From assembly GCF_000474745.1 (NCBI RefSeq), contig NZ_ASJR01000011.1, positions 37,368 to 101,367 of the forward strand: DNA of 64,000 nt, given 5' to 3'. Positions 49,707 to 57,849 of this stretch are shown in pieces. Source of the DNA: Chitinivibrio alkaliphilus ACht1. Its GTDB lineage: Bacteria; Fibrobacterota; Chitinivibrionia; Chitinivibrionales; Chitinivibrionaceae. The notes beneath the pieces are model-generated. The model saw nothing but the letters and a program-made list of their open reading frames with translations. It ran no database searches and was not told the origin of the DNA. The number at the start of each line of letters is the position of its first letter. Position 1 is the first letter of the stretch. The position numbers and the translations under genes are program-made.

Positions 49707-51467
49707 ATGGGAAATAAAAAACGGTATACAGGAGCGGAGATTTTAATTGATGCGCTTCAAAAAGAGGGTGTTGATACAATATTTGGCTATCCCGGAGGAG
49801 TCCTTATTCCTCTCTACGATGCATTATATGATTGCAAAACCATGGATGTTGTCTTAACCCGTCATGAACAGGGTGCCGCTCACGCTGCTGATGGATATGC
49901 ACGCGTTACGGGAAAAGCAGGGGTCTGCATGGGCACTTCCGGACCGGGGGCCACAAATTTGGTAACAGGTATAGCCACGGCATTTCTTGACTCCATACCT
50001 ATGGTTGCTATTAGCGGTCAGGTGGCAACACCGCTTTTGGGTACTGATGCCTTTCAAGAGGCTGATCTCGTTGGTGTTACCCGTCCTATTACAAAACACA
50101 ATTTTCTTGTGAAAGATATTAAGGAGCTTCCCGAGGTTATTAAAAAAGCATTTTATATTGCAAACAGTGGTCGTCCCGGTCCGGTTCTTATCGATTTGCC
50201 GAAAGATGTAACCACTGCTACCATGACAGGGTATTCCTATCCTGAGACCATAGAAATGCGGAGTTATCGTCCAAACCTCGATGGGCACCCCGGGCAAATT
50301 AAACGAGCGGCAACGGCCATAAAACGGGCTAAAAAACCCCTTGTATATGCCGGGGGAGGAGTTATTATATCCGGTGCTCAAAAAGAACTTATTCATCTTG
50401 CAGAAACTATTGATGCTCCCGTAACAACCACTCTAATGGGGCTTGGCGGGTTTCCCGGAGATCACAATCTCTTTGTCGGGATGCCTGGGATGCATGGGAG
50501 TAAGGCGGCAAATTACGCCTTGCAAAACAGTGACTTGATTATTTCCGTGGGGGCACGTTTTGATGATCGAGTAACGGGAGATGTGTCAAAATTTGCACCC
50601 CATGCAAAGATTATACATATTGATATTGATCCCGCGTCTATTTCAAAAATTATTACCGTAGACATTCCTGTTGTTGGGGATGCGCAACGCATACTTGCTG
50701 AGCTTAATAAGGTTGTACAGCCGGCAAAACACGAGGAGTGGCGGGCCTATTTGCATGGCTTTAAAGAGTCCTATCTCTATGGGTATAAAAATAAGAGTGA
50801 TGTTTTAATGCCGCAATATGTGATTGAGGAAATGCACCGTATTACCGGTGGTGATGCCTTTGTTACTACCGATGTTGGACAGCATCAGATGTGGGCTGCA
50901 CAATACTACCACTTTGCCAATCCACGTAGATGGATAACCTCTGGCGGTCTTGGTACCATGGGGTTTGGTTTGCCTTCTGCCATGGGCGCTTCCTTTGCCT
51001 TAGATCGAGGGCCTGTATGGAGTATTTCCGGTGATGGGGGCTTTCAGATGAATTTGCAGGAATTGGCCACCATCAAGATAAATAAGCTTCCTGTGAAAAT
51101 TATTATCCTTAATAATAAGTACCTTGGCATGGTACGTCAGTGGCAGGATATTTTCTTTAACAAACGGTATAGTTCCGTATGTCTTACGGCAGATTGCAGT
51201 TGTGATGGCTGTGGTACAGAACAGGAGTGTGACACTCGCGGTTCATATATGCCTGATTTTATTCGACTTTCGGAAAGCTATGATATTCCCGCACGGCGTG
51301 TTACGGATCCGGGATCGATTACAGAAGCCTTGGAGTGGGCCCGAGACACGGAAGGTCCGGTGCTGCTTGAATGTATGGTGTCACCTGAAGCAAATGTGTT
51401 TCCCATGGTTGCTCCCGGGGCAGCCCTTGACGAAATAATCGAAGATGAGGAGTTACAAGATGAATAA
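49707..51467 (+). CDS. ilvB: Acetolactate synthase large subunit
   Basis: 586 residues. AHAS joins pyruvate to pyruvate or 2-ketobutyrate with ThDP, the first common step for Val, Leu and Ile. It has FGYPGG near 27, RHEQGAAHAADGYAR with the catalytic Glu, GTSGPGATNLVTG, the FAD-region GARFDDRVTGD and the ThDP-binding SGDGGFQMNLQELATI. A cysteine-rich insert (five Cys between about 492 and 510, around CSCDGCGTEQEC) precedes the C-terminal region. Related inserts occur in some AHAS subgroups and may bind a metal. It is preceded by a Leu/Val attenuator and overlaps ilvH. Confidence 0.96.
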   Translation: MGNKKRYTGAEILIDALQKEGVDTIFGYPGGVLIPLYDALYDCKTMDVVLTRHEQGAAHAADGYARVTGKAGVCMGTSGPGATNLVTGIATAFLDSIPMVAISGQVATPLLGTDAFQEADLVGVTRPITKHNFLVKDIKELPEVIKKAFYIANSGRPGPVLIDLPKDVTTATMTGYSYPETIEMRSYRPNLDGHPGQIKRAATAIKRAKKPLVYAGGGVIISGAQKELIHLAETIDAPVTTTLMGLGGFPGDHNLFVGMPGMHGSKAANYALQNSDLIISVGARFDDRVTGDVSKFAPHAKIIHIDIDPASISKIITVDIPVVGDAQRILAELNKVVQPAKHEEWRAYLHGFKESYLYGYKNKSDVLMPQYVIEEMHRITGGDAFVTTDVGQHQMWAAQYYHFANPRRWITSGGLGTMGFGLPSAMGASFALDRGPVWSISGDGGFQMNLQELATIKINKLPVKIIILNNKYLGMVRQWQDIFFNKRYSSVCLTADCSCDGCGTEQECDTRGSYMPDFIRLSESYDIPARRVTDPGSITEALEWARDTEGPVLLECMVSPEANVFPMVAPGAALDEIIEDEELQDE

Positions 51468-51951
51468 ACGACATACAATTTCAGTGCTTGTAGAAAATAA
51501 TAGTGGTGCCCTTAGTCGTATTTCCGGCCTTTTTTCGGCACGGGGGTATAATATTGCCAGCTTATCAGTTTCTGCCACAGAGGATCACGGTGTGTCGCGG
51601 ATGACCATCGTTGCCTTGGGAGATGATGCAATTATTGAGCAGATTACCAAGCAATTAAATCGTCTTATCGATGTGATTAAGGTCCTTGATTTCAAGGATA
51701 AGGAGAGTGTAGACCGTGAGTTAATGGTTGCAACTATTCAGGCAACGCACAAAATCCGCCATGAAATAGTAAGCCTTTTGGATATTTATAATGGAAAAAT
51801 ACTCTCTGTTTCTAATCGTTCCTTAGTGATTGAGGTGAGTGAACGGTCGGATGTCTTGGATGATTTTATCGCTATTATAAGCCCCTATGGTATTCGAGAG
51901 ATTGCCCGGAGTGGCCCTGTGGCGTTAGCAAAACCAAAAATGAATGAGTAA
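51460..51951 (+). CDS. ilvH: Acetolactate synthase small regulatory subunit
   Basis: 163 residues from ATG 51460, overlapping ilvB by eight bases. N-terminal ACT domain (ISVLVENNSGALSRISGLFS, GYNIASLSVSATED) that binds valine for feedback inhibition, followed by the C-terminal regulatory domain with RELMVATIQA. Full length for the bacterial small subunit. Together with IlvB it makes the Val-sensitive holoenzyme. Confidence 0.95.
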   Translation: MNKRHTISVLVENNSGALSRISGLFSARGYNIASLSVSATEDHGVSRMTIVALGDDAIIEQITKQLNRLIDVIKVLDFKDKESVDRELMVATIQATHKIRHEIVSLLDIYNGKILSVSNRSLVIEVSERSDVLDDFIAIISPYGIREIARSGPVALAKPKMNE

Positions 51952-51969
51952 CCCCTGCGAGGAGGTGTG

Positions 51970-53520
51970 ATGTCAGAGAGAGTTATTATTTTCGATACAA
52001 CCTTGCGGGATGGTGAACAGGCACTTTCTGCGTCTCTGTCTTTAGAGCATAAACTCCGCATTGCGCGACAGTTAGAGCGTCTTGGAGTTGATGTAATTGA
52101 AGCAGGGTTTCCCGTGTCATCCCCGGAGGATTTCCGCTCCGTGAAGGCGATTGCTGATACCGTTACCGATAGCACGGTGTGTGGTCTTTCCCGAGCGGTG
52201 AAGGCAGATATAGAAGCGTGTGGTGCGGCATTGAAAAATGCGGAACGCAGTCGTATACACACCTTTGTGGGAACTTCCCCCATTCATATTCATAAAAAAT
52301 TGCGGAAGACAGAATCTGCTGTTATTGACCTTGCTCGCGAGCATGTCCGTTTTGCACGGAATCTCTGCGATGAAGTAGAGTTTTCCGCAGAGGATGCCTG
52401 TCGTACAGAACCTGATTTTCTCTGTCGTATCGTGGAGGAAGCCATTTTAGCAGGGGCAACAACCATAAACATCCCCGATACGGTGGGGTATGTGGTACCT
52501 GAGCTGTATGCGCAAATGGTGGATGATTTGATGAATCGTGTTCCCAATATCGACCAAGCAGTACTCTCCGTACACTGTCACAATGATCTTGGTATGGCTA
52601 CGGCCAACTCAATCACGGCGGTCAAGCATGGTGCTCGGCAGATTGAGTGTGCCATGAACGGTATTGGAGAGCGTGCGGGAAATTGTGCCCTTGAAGAGGT
52701 CGTAATGACCTTGGCAACTCGGCAAGACTACCTGCCCTATGAGTGCGGTGTGGTTACTGAAGAAATTATGCGTACCAGTAAGCTGGTTCGTGATCTGTGT
52801 AGCATGCCCGTGCAGCCAAATAAGGCGGTTGTTGGTTCAAGCGCCTTTTCGCACAGCTCAGGCATTCATCAGGATGGCATCTTAAAGGCGCAAAACACCT
52901 ACGAAATTATGACGCCTCAGTCGGTTGGCTTAAAAGAAAATGTGATGAATCTTACAAGCCGATCGGGAAAACATATGGTAAAAAATCGTCTGATTGAGCT
53001 GGGATATCGAGAAGATGAATTTGATATTGCAGAATTTTACACTCGCTTCATTGACCTTGCCGATAAAAAAGGGACGGTTTATAATGACGACCTTATTGTC
53101 CTCATGGAACTTGATGGAGAAAATGTCGCTGATGTTTGGCACCTCGACTATTACAATATTTCCAGCGGACAGGTGCCCACCGCAACCATTGTGTTAACTG
53201 ATGATGCGGGGCATAAGCATCAGGAGGCTGCTGTTGGTGATGGTGCTGTAGATGCTGCTACAAAGGCAATTAATCGAATCGTGCGTTACGATATTGCCGT
53301 TATGGATTTTCATCTTGAGGCTGTTACCAAGGGGAGTGAGGCGATTGGAAAGGTTCGTATTGACGGTACCTATGATGAACAGGCCTATGTAGGAAATGGC
53401 ACTTCAACCGATATTGTTGAGGCGTCACTTCGTGCATACCTTGATTTGGTAAACAAGGTTGCACGCATCATAAAGGTTGGAAGAGGCAATTCTCCTGCTG
53501 GCTATTCAGGGCAAGAGTGA
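51970..53520 (+). CDS. leuA: 2-Isopropylmalate synthase
   Basis: 516 residues from ATG 51970, with GGAGG four to five bases upstream (a GTG precedes it). LeuA condenses 2-ketoisovalerate with acetyl-CoA, the first committed step to leucine. FDTTLRDGEQALSASLS, the metal-binding HCHNDLG, NGIGERAGN and SSGIHQDG are all present. The C-terminal leucine-sensing domain is complete. Sequence is close to the enterobacterial type. The 3' end overlaps the convergent HAD gene by 15 bases. leuBCD and ilvC/D are not here. Confidence 0.96.
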   Translation: MSERVIIFDTTLRDGEQALSASLSLEHKLRIARQLERLGVDVIEAGFPVSSPEDFRSVKAIADTVTDSTVCGLSRAVKADIEACGAALKNAERSRIHTFVGTSPIHIHKKLRKTESAVIDLAREHVRFARNLCDEVEFSAEDACRTEPDFLCRIVEEAILAGATTINIPDTVGYVVPELYAQMVDDLMNRVPNIDQAVLSVHCHNDLGMATANSITAVKHGARQIECAMNGIGERAGNCALEEVVMTLATRQDYLPYECGVVTEEIMRTSKLVRDLCSMPVQPNKAVVGSSAFSHSSGIHQDGILKAQNTYEIMTPQSVGLKENVMNLTSRSGKHMVKNRLIELGYREDEFDIAEFYTRFIDLADKKGTVYNDDLIVLMELDGENVADVWHLDYYNISSGQVPTATIVLTDDAGHKHQEAAVGDGAVDAATKAINRIVRYDIAVMDFHLEAVTKGSEAIGKVRIDGTYDEQAYVGNGTSTDIVEASLRAYLDLVNKVARIIKVGRGNSPAGYSGQE

Positions 53521-54159
53521 TACTATTTCCTTGGGGTGCTGCACGTAGTGCTGCGCCTCATAGCCTTCCAGTTCCTTACGGGTGCGAAATCCCCATAAAG
53601 CAGCTACTCCAAAATATCCTCCGGCAGATGCTGTTTGAAGGTCAACTTCTGAATCGCCAATGAAGAACGTCTCTTCTGGTGGTATTTTAAGCTGTTTCGA
53701 TATGGCAAGTGCCCCTGCAGGCGATGGTTTTCGCGGGTAGTTGTCCCGTTGTCCACAGATAGAAACAAATGTGTCAGGGAAGAACTTTCTGACAATTTCG
53801 AGGGCTTTTGGTTGGGGCTTATTTGTTACTACGGCCAAGGGGATATCACGTTCCTTCAAGGCTCTTAGGAGTGGGTAAATTCCCTCGTATACATGTGTCT
53901 GAGGGGGTGATACGTTTGCATAGTTACGAAGGTAGATGCTTGTGTAGTGAGCAACGTGCTCCGGTATAGCTCCAACTTCTTGTGGAAGCGCGCGTTGCAC
54001 GAGGGCGGAAACGCCATCGCCAATAAAGCGTCGAATGGCTTCGCAAGAGTGGGTCGGAAAGCCCTCTTTCTCCAAAGTTTCATTTAAAGAACGACAGAGA
54101 TCTCCCAAGGTATTTAGTAAGGTTCCGTCCAAGTCAAAAAATACAGCCTTTATTGTCAT
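53506..54159 (-). CDS. HAD-family phosphatase (phosphoglycolate phosphatase-like)
   Basis: 217 residues. HAD motif I is DLDGTLLNT, motif II lies in VTNKPQ, motif III includes the lysine of KPSPAGAL and motif IV is GDSEVDLQTA. The helical cap after motif I and the size fit Gph/PgmB-type C1-cap phosphatases. Phosphoglycolate from DNA repair is the usual Gph substrate; beta-phosphoglucomutase-like roles are not excluded. Stand-alone minus-strand gene, convergent with leuA and divergent from gdhA. Confidence 0.8.
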   Translation of the reverse strand: MTIKAVFFDLDGTLLNTLGDLCRSLNETLEKEGFPTHSCEAIRRFIGDGVSALVQRALPQEVGAIPEHVAHYTSIYLRNYANVSPPQTHVYEGIYPLLRALKERDIPLAVVTNKPQPKALEIVRKFFPDTFVSICGQRDNYPRKPSPAGALAISKQLKIPPEETFFIGDSEVDLQTASAGGYFGVAALWGFRTRKELEGYEAQHYVQHPKEIVSLLP

Positions 54160-54281
54160 ACTGCCTCCATGGTGGAATCACCTTAAAATACATGTTGGCT
54201 CATGGTGAATGGGTTTGGGGTGTTGTATTTACACGCTGTTTCTGTACAAAGAAACACAAGGGGTTAGGAAAAATCAAAAAG

Positions 54282-54310
54282 TTTTGAGGAGAGAAAACAT
54301 ATGCTATATT
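54282..54310 (+). promoter_or_regulatory. Possible promoter for glutamate dehydrogenase
   Basis: TTTTGA (54282-54287) and TATATT (54305-54310) with a 17-base spacer, 36 bases upstream of ATG 54346. The -10 is good and the -35 weak. Confidence 0.35.
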
Positions 54311-54345
54311 ATCGGACATAACACCTTGTACAAGAAGGAGTGAGT

Positions 54346-55593
54346 ATGGCCGAAAAAGAGTTGTCCGTCTTGGAGATTGCCCAAGGGCAGGTGAAGAAAG
54401 CCTGCGACAAACTACAAACAAATCAAGCAGTATATGAGATTTTAAAAAACCCGATGCGGGTTCTGGAAGTATCATTCCATGTTAAAATGGATGATGGTTC
54501 AACACGGTGTTTCACCGGGTATCGTTCACAGCATAATAATGCGTGTGGTCCCTATAAAGGGGGGATTCGTTTTCACCCCAGTGTTACCGTAGAAGAGGTG
54601 AAGGCTCTTTCAACATGGATGACCTTTAAGTGTTCAGTGGTGGGATTGCCCTTTGGGGGAGCCAAGGGCGGCGTTGCTTTGGACCCCCGTGAGTTTTCTG
54701 ATATGGAAATGGAACGTATTACCCGGGAATTTGCCCGTGCGGTTGCACCCATAATTGGTGAGAAGGAAGATATTCCTGCCCCCGATGTGAATACGAATGC
54801 CCATACCATGGCGCTCATGGTCGATGAGTATGAGAAAACAACGGGGAATTTCGAACCGGGTATTTTTACAGGAAAGCCGGTGGAATTTTACGGCTCTCTT
54901 GCCCGGAGTGAAGCAACGGGATACGGTGTTGCTGTCATGGCAATACAAGCGGCACAAAAGCAGCGTATTGACCTCTCCGAAGCAAGAGTCGGCATACAGG
55001 GCTTTGGGAATGTGGGGAGTTTTGCTGCAATGTATATTGAGCAGGCCGGTGCGAAAGTGACCTATGTTGAAGATCACACGGGCTGTATCTACAATAAGCA
55101 TGGGCTCCATATTAAAAACCTCATGGATTATAATAAAAAATATGGCTCCATTGCAGGATATCCCGGTGCCACAGCGGTTGATGAGTCTGTTATTACGGCG
55201 GATGTCGATATTCTTATGCCATGCGCGCTTGAAAATCAGATACATGGGAAAAATGCTTCAGATATACAGGCATCAATAATCTCAGAAGGAGCAAATGGTC
55301 CTACCACTCCTGAGGCAGATCGTATCTTGGAGAAAAAGTCCGTATTGGTTATTCCCGATATTCTTGCCAATAGTGGTGGGGTGACTGTGTCATATTTTGA
55401 ATGGGTTCAGAACCTCATGCGTCATCACTGGGAGTTTGAGCTAATTCAAACCAAGCAGCGAAATATCATGGAGAAGGCGTTTAAGGAAATCTGGGAGCTG
55501 AAAAGTGACCACTCGGTAGATATGCGAACCGCGGCGTACATGCTTTCTGTAAAGCGTATTGCTGAGACGATGCAGTATCGCGGCTGGTATTAG
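54346..55593 (+). CDS. gdhA: Glutamate dehydrogenase (Glu/Leu/Phe/Val dehydrogenase family)
   Basis: 415 residues from ATG 54346 (AAGGAG five bases upstream; GTG 54340 overlaps that site). The N-terminal domain has GPYKGGIRFHP, the catalytic PFGGAKGGV with the substrate lysine, and PAPDVNTNA with the catalytic Asp. The Rossmann domain has GFGNVGSFAA. Length fits the hexameric 415-450-residue GDHs of the short type (archaeal/Gram-positive RocG-like). NAD or NADP preference is not clear. It is a single-gene unit between a HAD gene and a TPR gene. Confidence 0.94.
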   Translation: MAEKELSVLEIAQGQVKKACDKLQTNQAVYEILKNPMRVLEVSFHVKMDDGSTRCFTGYRSQHNNACGPYKGGIRFHPSVTVEEVKALSTWMTFKCSVVGLPFGGAKGGVALDPREFSDMEMERITREFARAVAPIIGEKEDIPAPDVNTNAHTMALMVDEYEKTTGNFEPGIFTGKPVEFYGSLARSEATGYGVAVMAIQAAQKQRIDLSEARVGIQGFGNVGSFAAMYIEQAGAKVTYVEDHTGCIYNKHGLHIKNLMDYNKKYGSIAGYPGATAVDESVITADVDILMPCALENQIHGKNASDIQASIISEGANGPTTPEADRILEKKSVLVIPDILANSGGVTVSYFEWVQNLMRHHWEFELIQTKQRNIMEKAFKEIWELKSDHSVDMRTAAYMLSVKRIAETMQYRGWY

Positions 55594-55602
55594 TATATAA
55601 TT

Positions 55603-55626
55603 TCCCGGGGAGTCCCCTCTCCGGGA
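55603..55626 (+). terminator. Stem-loop after gdhA
   Basis: A 10-base stem, TCCCGGGGAG with CTCTCCGGGA, and loop TCCC, ten bases after the gdhA stop. No U tract follows, so it may be a 3' stabiliser or a weak terminator. Confidence 0.5.
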
Positions 55627-55753
55627 TCATGGGTAAAAACGCCTTTTTTGAGGAAATAATTGTGTGAATATCCATTTACACATTTACACCGTATAGGGAA
55701 ACTATTATTTTAATGGGGTTTAAAGCAATCAACCCCGCTTTGGAGGTTATTAC

Positions 55754-56419
55754 GTGAGCACAAAAAAGAAATCCTCACCCGATTTAACACCGTCAGAAAA
55801 AGTGTTTTTTGAGCATGTTTCACAGTTTTGGGAAAAATACAGCAAATACTGTATCTTCGGAGCTCTTATTGTAGGTGTTGCGGGTATAAGTGTCCTCTCG
55901 GTGCAGTATCGGACTGCGCAAGAGAAAGCAGTTGCTCAGCGAGCATATCTACAGGCTCTTGAGGGTGATCAGACAGAGCAAATGGAGGCGCTTAAAGCAG
56001 TAGTAGCTGATCATAGTGAGTATGAGTATGCTGCCATGAGTGCTTTGAAGATCGGTGAGCTCTATCTTCGTGAAGGGGATTACTCGACCTCCATAGAATG
56101 GTTTGAACGTGCTGAAAAGAAAAGTTCTCATGAGCTGGTAAGAGACATGGCTCGGGAGAATATTGGTGCTGCCTATGAATACCTTGGTGAGTATGATTTA
56201 GCCATGGAGGCGTACAAGGAGCTGACCCGTGTGCGTAATTCTTTCCGAACTCCCTCAGTGTATCTGAAAATGGCTTTCTTGGAAATGTCCCGGGGAAACC
56301 TTGACAGGGCGGCAGTATATAGTCAAAAAGTTATTGCTGATGACGATGTTGAGACATCGGTGAAATCCTCTGCAAAAGGGCTGTACGCACAACTTAACGC
56401 CATGGGTGTAGATAACTGA
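55754..56419 (+). CDS. YfgM-like membrane-anchored TPR protein
   Basis: 221 residues. A cytoplasmic N-terminus (about 1-30), one membrane helix (about 35-52, IFGALIVGVAGISVLSV) and periplasmic TPR repeats (YEYAAMSALKIGELYLREGDY; RENIGAAYEYLGEYDLAM; YLKMAFLEMSRGNLDRA). This is the layout of YfgM, an ancillary subunit of the Sec translocon that links to periplasmic chaperones, and of related repeat proteins. The sequence similarity itself is generic TPR. It is followed after one base by a histidine kinase gene. Confidence 0.65.
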   Translation: MSTKKKSSPDLTPSEKVFFEHVSQFWEKYSKYCIFGALIVGVAGISVLSVQYRTAQEKAVAQRAYLQALEGDQTEQMEALKAVVADHSEYEYAAMSALKIGELYLREGDYSTSIEWFERAEKKSSHELVRDMARENIGAAYEYLGEYDLAMEAYKELTRVRNSFRTPSVYLKMAFLEMSRGNLDRAAVYSQKVIADDDVETSVKSSAKGLYAQLNAMGVDN

Positions 56420-56420
56420 C

Positions 56421-57442
56421 GTGACGGTTTTAACGCCAGAACACACAGTAAAATTATTGGAGCTCTCCGCAGCAGCACTTGATGGGATTGCGTTCTCCCG
56501 TGAGGTGGTTTCTTTTTTTCTCAGGAGTATGCCCTTTCTGTAGCGGTTCAGATCATTTTTCCCTTTGCAACGAATCTTCGCATTACGACCTCGGGGGTCA
56601 GTGCAATCACAGAAGAGGCGCAGGCGGGTTTTTCAGAGGCTGTTACCACTACAACTGCGGATTGGACCATCTCCATTACCACGGAATCAAGCAAAGATCT
56701 TTTACAGTATAAACCAGTATTGCAGGTCGCATCGACACTTATTGGGCAATGTTTATCCCGTGAAGATGCACGATATCGTGCGGTGGCGCAAAAAGCAACC
56801 GCTGTATTGGGAATAAACTATCATAAACTCCGTAATGTTATGGGAGGGATCAGTGGCTTGGTACAACTAAGTGAAGTTGAGGCAGGCCATAATGACGAGC
56901 TCCTATCAAATTTTTCAGAAATGCTTTCGGTAATTCGATCCTTTGATGATGGAAGCCGTGAGGCGATGAATCTGTATCGTGGAGAGCCGCTTCACTGTCG
57001 TGAGGGAGAAACCTTTTTAGCTAACTTTGTTACGGAGCATTCTGCCCGCCGCAAGCGCGTGTTTTCTCTCGCAGATATTGACCTTTCTTTTGAGATTCCA
57101 GATTCGGTGGTTCTGCCTCATCATGATGAGTATATTGCTGTTTTAGTTGATCAGTTGATCTCAAACGCCTATGATGCGTGTAAAGGGGGGCAGGGACGGG
57201 CGGTGTCCTTTTCTGCAGAACAGCATGCTGATACGTGTGTTATTCGGGTGGAAGATTCTGGGCGCGGAATTCCCTATGCCCAACAGCGACACATTTTTAC
57301 ACCATTTTTTACGACAAAGAATAAGCATTTGGGGGTAGGGTTGTACACGCTGCGACGATATGTTGAGACATGGGGCGGACGCGTTTCGGTCTACTCTGTT
57401 CCGCAAAACGGTACAACAATCACCCTGCATATACCCCTTTGA
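56421..57442 (+). CDS. Histidine kinase, reading frame broken at a T7 run
   Basis: The only uninterrupted ORF is 56720-57442 (240 residues), but it starts inside a protein. From GTG 56421 a coding frame runs to the T7 run at 56513-56519 and, after a shift of -1, joins the long frame without a stop. Adding one T would give a 340-residue protein. The first part is a helical sensor-like domain. The phosphoacceptor is the His of YHKLRNVMGGISG, and the ATPase has LISNAYDA (N box), VEDSGRGIP (G1), FTPFFTTK and LGVGLYTL (G2). No membrane segment, so it senses from the cytoplasm. A degenerate receiver lies 19 bases downstream. Confidence 0.72.
56513..56519 (+). other. T7 homopolymer with -1 frame change in the histidine kinase
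   Basis: Read TCT TTT TTT CTC in the upstream frame, i.e. a perfect T TTT TTT slippery heptamer; re-reading one T gives TCT CAG GAG and the kinase frame. Without a shift translation ends at TAG after about 40 codons. This may be sequencing error, a lesion or true slippage. Confidence 0.6.
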
Positions 57443-57461
57443 TCCTTGAGGAGGATGAAGT

Positions 57462-57803
57462 ATGAAAATTTTGTTATTGGAAGAGAGTCGTGGGTTTCGG
57501 GATACCTTGCACGACGCGTTACAAAAAGCCGGTCACGAGCCCGCCTTATGTCATGACAGCGGGGCGTTTATTGAGGCTGCTTTGTCTGTAGGATATGATT
57601 GTGCGGTCATTGATGTGCGGAGCTGGTTTCGTGGTGAGGCCTTGTATTCGTATATGAATATTTTGGAAAAGATGGATCCGATTCCCATGCTTTTTCATCA
57701 TACGCCGGAGGGGTTTAAAACCCTTGATGGCCGTGAGCCGGTTGCGGAAGATATCGTCTTGGAAGGTTCATGCAGTGTAGACGATATTGTGCAGGCATTA
57801 TAA
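57462..57803 (+). CDS. Degenerate receiver-like protein
   Basis: 113 residues with a CheY-like fold. The acidic cluster after strand 1 reads LLEESR instead of DD, the phosphoacceptor could be the Asp in CAVIDVRSW, and the lysine near the end is not evident. The family is therefore receiver-like but of doubtful phosphorylation. It follows the histidine kinase gene (GAGGAGG site, 19 bases), so a cognate role is likely. It is shorter than normal receivers (about 120). Confidence 0.6.
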   Translation: MKILLLEESRGFRDTLHDALQKAGHEPALCHDSGAFIEAALSVGYDCAVIDVRSWFRGEALYSYMNILEKMDPIPMLFHHTPEGFKTLDGREPVAEDIVLEGSCSVDDIVQAL

Positions 57804-57849
57804 TACGTATTGAAAGAATTACTGACACTATAACAGGGGAAGGCTCATC

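Noticed and set aside
54225..54262. TGTTTC/GAAACA dyad before gdhA as an operator
   Set aside because: Only six base pairs with an eight-base loop in AT-rich DNA; too weak to claim without a genome-wide motif.
56479..56712. 77-codon frame with two cysteines next to the kinase frame break
   Set aside because: It is the third frame across the broken kinase gene; the joined kinase translation explains the bases better.
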